From positions 1 to 6,519 of the forward strand of contig DAOWFF010000065.1 in the NCBI GenBank assembly GCA_030638105.1: a stretch of DNA of 6,519 nucleotides, given 5' to 3'. The translations under genes and the position numbers were made by a program. The DNA is from an archaeon (GTDB lineage Archaea > Nanobdellota > Nanobdellia > Pacearchaeales > GW2011-AR1). The notes beneath the pieces are model-generated. The model saw nothing but the letters and a program-made list of their open reading frames with translations. It was not told the origin of the DNA and made no database searches. Of this stretch, positions 4,777 through 6,519 are shown piece after piece; the first letter of the stretch is position 1; every line of letters begins with the position of its first letter.

Positions 4777-6201
4777 TCAAGTATAACTTGGCATGGCGTG
4801 GGCTTTTTTATAAATATCAAATAAATCAAAAGTTGTATCTTTCACATTTTCTACTGCCAATGTTCTTAAATGTTCTGCCTCAATAAAATTATCTGGTTTA
4901 ACCTGAATTTCCTGTTTTAAAGACGCTGTTTTTTCTTTTGGTTTCCCGTCTTTTTCATAATGTCCAATCAAAGCCAAAAACGGATTTGAAGTATCCTTTG
5001 TTTTTTCTTTTTGTTCTCCTGTTTTTTCTTCCAAAAAGAAATTAATTTCATCCTGCAATTGTGCCAAGCTCGTCGTCGTGGCACCCTCAATTAAACCCAA
5101 AACATCTTCCATATCTGACTTCCCAAGTTCCTGATTTATTTTCTCAAGCTCGTCGTCGTTCAGTGCATAAGCCCTAAAAGTTATTTCTGTTCTCCCCCCA
5201 AAAACATAATTCGGTTGTTGGGTTATTCTTTGAGGAATTCCTCTAAAATTAAAATCAACCAAAACACAGCTGTGATAATTTCGTTTTAATGTTTTCAAAA
5301 AACCTTCTTTGGTAAAATCCGACGGCAGTTTTCCTGCAAGTGCTTCGTTTTTCACATTGATTTTTGATTTTCCCAGCAAAGTTAATTCAAGAAGAATTGT
5401 ATTAAATGTTTTCACAAGATTAGCGTTCCGTCCCTGCTCTTTCATTTCAAGTTGTTGAGATGCCACAAGATATGGTTTCGCCCATCTTGAATAAAGTTTT
5501 AAACTATTCACCTGACTTTGCAAATATGTTTTTTCAAGTTGATATCTTTTTTCAAGTTCTTTTCCAGATTGCGCAAGCCAGATATTAAATTCACTAATTC
5601 TCGGAAGAATAATTCTTTTTATTCTGTTGTTCAAATCCAAATCATTAACTGCTTTCTCGTCGCTGGCAGATAAAAATGCATCAAGCAATGTCTGAAATCC
5701 CGCCTGTCCAAGAGCCATTGCCTTCACACTTGAATTTCCTTTTTGTATGTCCACTTTGTCCAGCCAAATTTGTTTCAAAGACAACAACGCAGATTCTTTT
5801 TTTTCTTTTGATTCTAAATCGCTATAACTCTGCAACCTCATTCTAAATTCTTTCAGGTCGTAAATAATATTCAGAACGCTCCTTAAAACCGTATTTATGT
5901 CGCCCAAAATTTTTGAACCCTGTTGTTGCATTATCGTCGCTCTTTGTCCAAGTTCTGAAAAATGTCCTGAGCCAGGAGCCGAAGAAAAATTATCAATAAG
6001 TTTTTCAGGAGCAAGACCAAAATCATTCATTAAATCAAGTATAAAAAAATAAACTGGCTCAAGCGTCTCCGACGACGAATCGTAAAATAGTGTATGCTCT
6101 GCTTCTGGAACAGAATTTATAATTCCTGCTTTTTTCAGCCCCGCCCTTTTTTTATAATGTGGACTTGACTCTTCAATAATCTCATGAATTGTAGCAACCA
6201 T
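4777..6201 (-). CDS. Conserved-looking 474-aa protein, helical with a small alpha/beta part
   Basis: A 474-aa soluble protein that I cannot assign to a named family. Residues 45-120 and 130-275 are strongly helical and amphipathic, with a likely coiled coil around 215-235 (ELEKRYQLEKTYLQSQ). Residues 308-346 look like beta strands (SCVLVDFNFRGIP, then GGRTEITFRAYAL). Residues 350-395 are helical again, 392-432 are a Lys/Glu-rich linker, and 440-474 form a final helix ending HAMPSYT. There is one Cys (312), no signal peptide and no membrane segment. No catalytic motif is visible, so a structural or scaffolding role is as likely as an enzymatic one. It is the first gene of the four-gene minus-strand unit. 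A BRE/TATA-like element sits about 25 bp ahead of the ATG and there is no Shine-Dalgarno, so the transcript is probably leaderless. That fixes the start at 6201. Confidence 0.85.
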   Translation of the reverse strand: MVATIHEIIEESSPHYKKRAGLKKAGIINSVPEAEHTLFYDSSSETLEPVYFFILDLMNDFGLAPEKLIDNFSSAPGSGHFSELGQRATIMQQQGSKILGDINTVLRSVLNIIYDLKEFRMRLQSYSDLESKEKKESALLSLKQIWLDKVDIQKGNSSVKAMALGQAGFQTLLDAFLSASDEKAVNDLDLNNRIKRIILPRISEFNIWLAQSGKELEKRYQLEKTYLQSQVNSLKLYSRWAKPYLVASQQLEMKEQGRNANLVKTFNTILLELTLLGKSKINVKNEALAGKLPSDFTKEGFLKTLKRNYHSCVLVDFNFRGIPQRITQQPNYVFGGRTEITFRAYALNDDELEKINQELGKSDMEDVLGLIEGATTTSLAQLQDEINFFLEEKTGEQKEKTKDTSNPFLALIGHYEKDGKPKEKTASLKQEIQVKPDNFIEAEHLRTLAVENVKDTTFDLFDIYKKAHAMPSYT

Positions 6202-6221
6202 GGTAAAACAAAAGATTTAGT

Positions 6222-6237
6222 GTTAAAAAATGTTTCT
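6222..6237 (-). promoter_or_regulatory. BRE/TATA-like promoter of the four-gene unit
   Basis: The minus strand reads AGAAACATTTTTTAAC. The AGAAAC block resembles a BRE and ATTTTTTAAC a TATA box. Its centre near 6226 predicts transcription beginning at or next to the A of the ATG at 6201, a leaderless start. It matches the element before the MNT-HEPN gene (2080-2095) closely; both also continue into CTAAAT. Confidence 0.55.
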
Positions 6238-6250
6238 AATCAGCACAATT

Positions 6251-6260
6251 AATTTTAAAA
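6251..6260 (+). promoter_or_regulatory. TATA-like promoter of the right-edge gene
   Basis: AATTTTAAAA lies with its centre about 27 bp before the ATG at 6283, again predicting a leaderless transcript. The bases ahead (CAGCACAATT) are a poor BRE match, so support is weaker than for the two minus-strand promoters. With the element at 6222-6237 it makes the 81-bp spacer (6202-6282) a compact divergent promoter region. Confidence 0.45.
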
Positions 6261-6282
6261 ACATCTTGTTCTTTTATTTTGG

Positions 6283-6519
6283 ATGGGATTATTTGGATTT
6301 AAGAAAAAACCTGAGATTCTTGATTTAACTGAGAGGTATAAAAAGCAACAGGAAAGAATCGCCGAAATAAAACAGGATGCTCAGGAGGACTCACAATCGC
6401 CCTCGCAGAATGCATTTAGTTTTTTAGGAAACATTGCTTCGGCAAAATCAAGTTCAGAATCGTCTTCAGATTATGTTGATGTTTCAGGTGCAGGTGAAAA
6501 GAGAAGAAAAATCGCAAAA
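6283..6519 (+). CDS. Unknown protein, N-terminal 79 residues (right end cut off)
   Basis: The frame opens at the ATG at 6283 and stays open to the window edge. It begins MGLFGFKKKPEILDL, followed by a charged helix (TERYKKQQERIAEIKQD), a Ser/Gln-rich loop, a short hydrophobic patch (NAFSFLGNIASAK), a Ser-rich stretch and then GAGEKRRKIAK at the edge. The pattern suggests a soluble, partly disordered protein going into a longer helical or coiled-coil region, but the rest is missing and I do not assign a family. No Shine-Dalgarno lies before the ATG. A TATA-like element about 27 bp upstream supports leaderless translation from this start. It diverges from the 474-aa gene and may be co-regulated with it. 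Confidence 0.75.
   Translation, partial: MGLFGFKKKPEILDLTERYKKQQERIAEIKQDAQEDSQSPSQNAFSFLGNIASAKSSSESSSDYVDVSGAGEKRRKIAK

Noticed and set aside
4496..4886. Open frames on both strands over the acidic-protein gene (Lys/Leu-rich and Phe-rich products)
   Set aside because: They are by-products of the GAA/TCT-rich composition. The acidic frame is favoured by its 16-nt gap and ATGA junction with neighbours. The Phe-rich product only mimics a membrane protein because it reads antisense Glu/Lys codons.
1..6519. CRISPR array, tRNA/rRNA gene, insertion sequence or attachment site
   Set aside because: No regularly spaced repeats, cloverleaf-like pattern, transposase motif or terminal inverted repeats were seen on either strand.

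Overview
The window looks like a piece of an AT-rich archaeal genome, most likely from a small-genome DPANN lineage (Woesearchaeota/Pacearchaeota type). This is inferred, not proven. The gene starts are preceded by archaeal-style purine-rich BRE plus TATA-like elements about 25 bp upstream, two starts look leaderless, Shine-Dalgarno sequences are nearly absent, and the proteins resemble the conserved but mostly unnamed proteins of those lineages. No rRNA, tRNA, CRISPR array, insertion sequence or integrase was seen.

Layout. Positions 2-876 (+ strand) hold the end of an unknown gene and a complete 191-aa unknown gene joined by an ATGA stop/start overlap. They converge on a long minus-strand block (908-6201). 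In transcription order that block has two units. The first starts at 6201 and contains a 474-aa helical protein of unknown function, a 175-aa acidic disordered protein, a 583-aa xylose-isomerase-like/endonuclease-IV-like TIM barrel with a large internal insertion, and a 118-aa lipoprotein with one EF-hand loop. These genes are separated by 16 nt, an ATGA overlap and 14 nt, so they probably form one operon. The second unit starts at 2048 behind its own promoter. It contains a nucleotidyltransferase (MNT)-HEPN-like fusion and a small winged-helix-like Cys-containing protein that overlaps it by 17 nt. At the right edge a third + strand gene (6283 to the end) starts divergently from the 474-aa gene across an 81-bp spacer that carries a promoter for each side.

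How the genes may work together. The four-gene unit combines a probable metal-dependent TIM-barrel enzyme with a helical protein, a low-complexity acidic protein and a surface lipoprotein. No known pathway combines these, so joint function rests only on gene order. The MNT-HEPN/winged-helix pair resembles toxin-antitoxin or nucleotide-modification modules in layout. However, its HEPN motif lacks the usual Arg and its MNT domain lacks an obvious third acidic residue, so a working RNase toxin is doubtful. A perfect 13-bp palindrome over the predicted transcription start of this pair is a candidate operator.

The strongest leads are the insertion-bearing TIM barrel, the four-gene operon as a possible undescribed system, and the MNT-HEPN pair with its palindrome.
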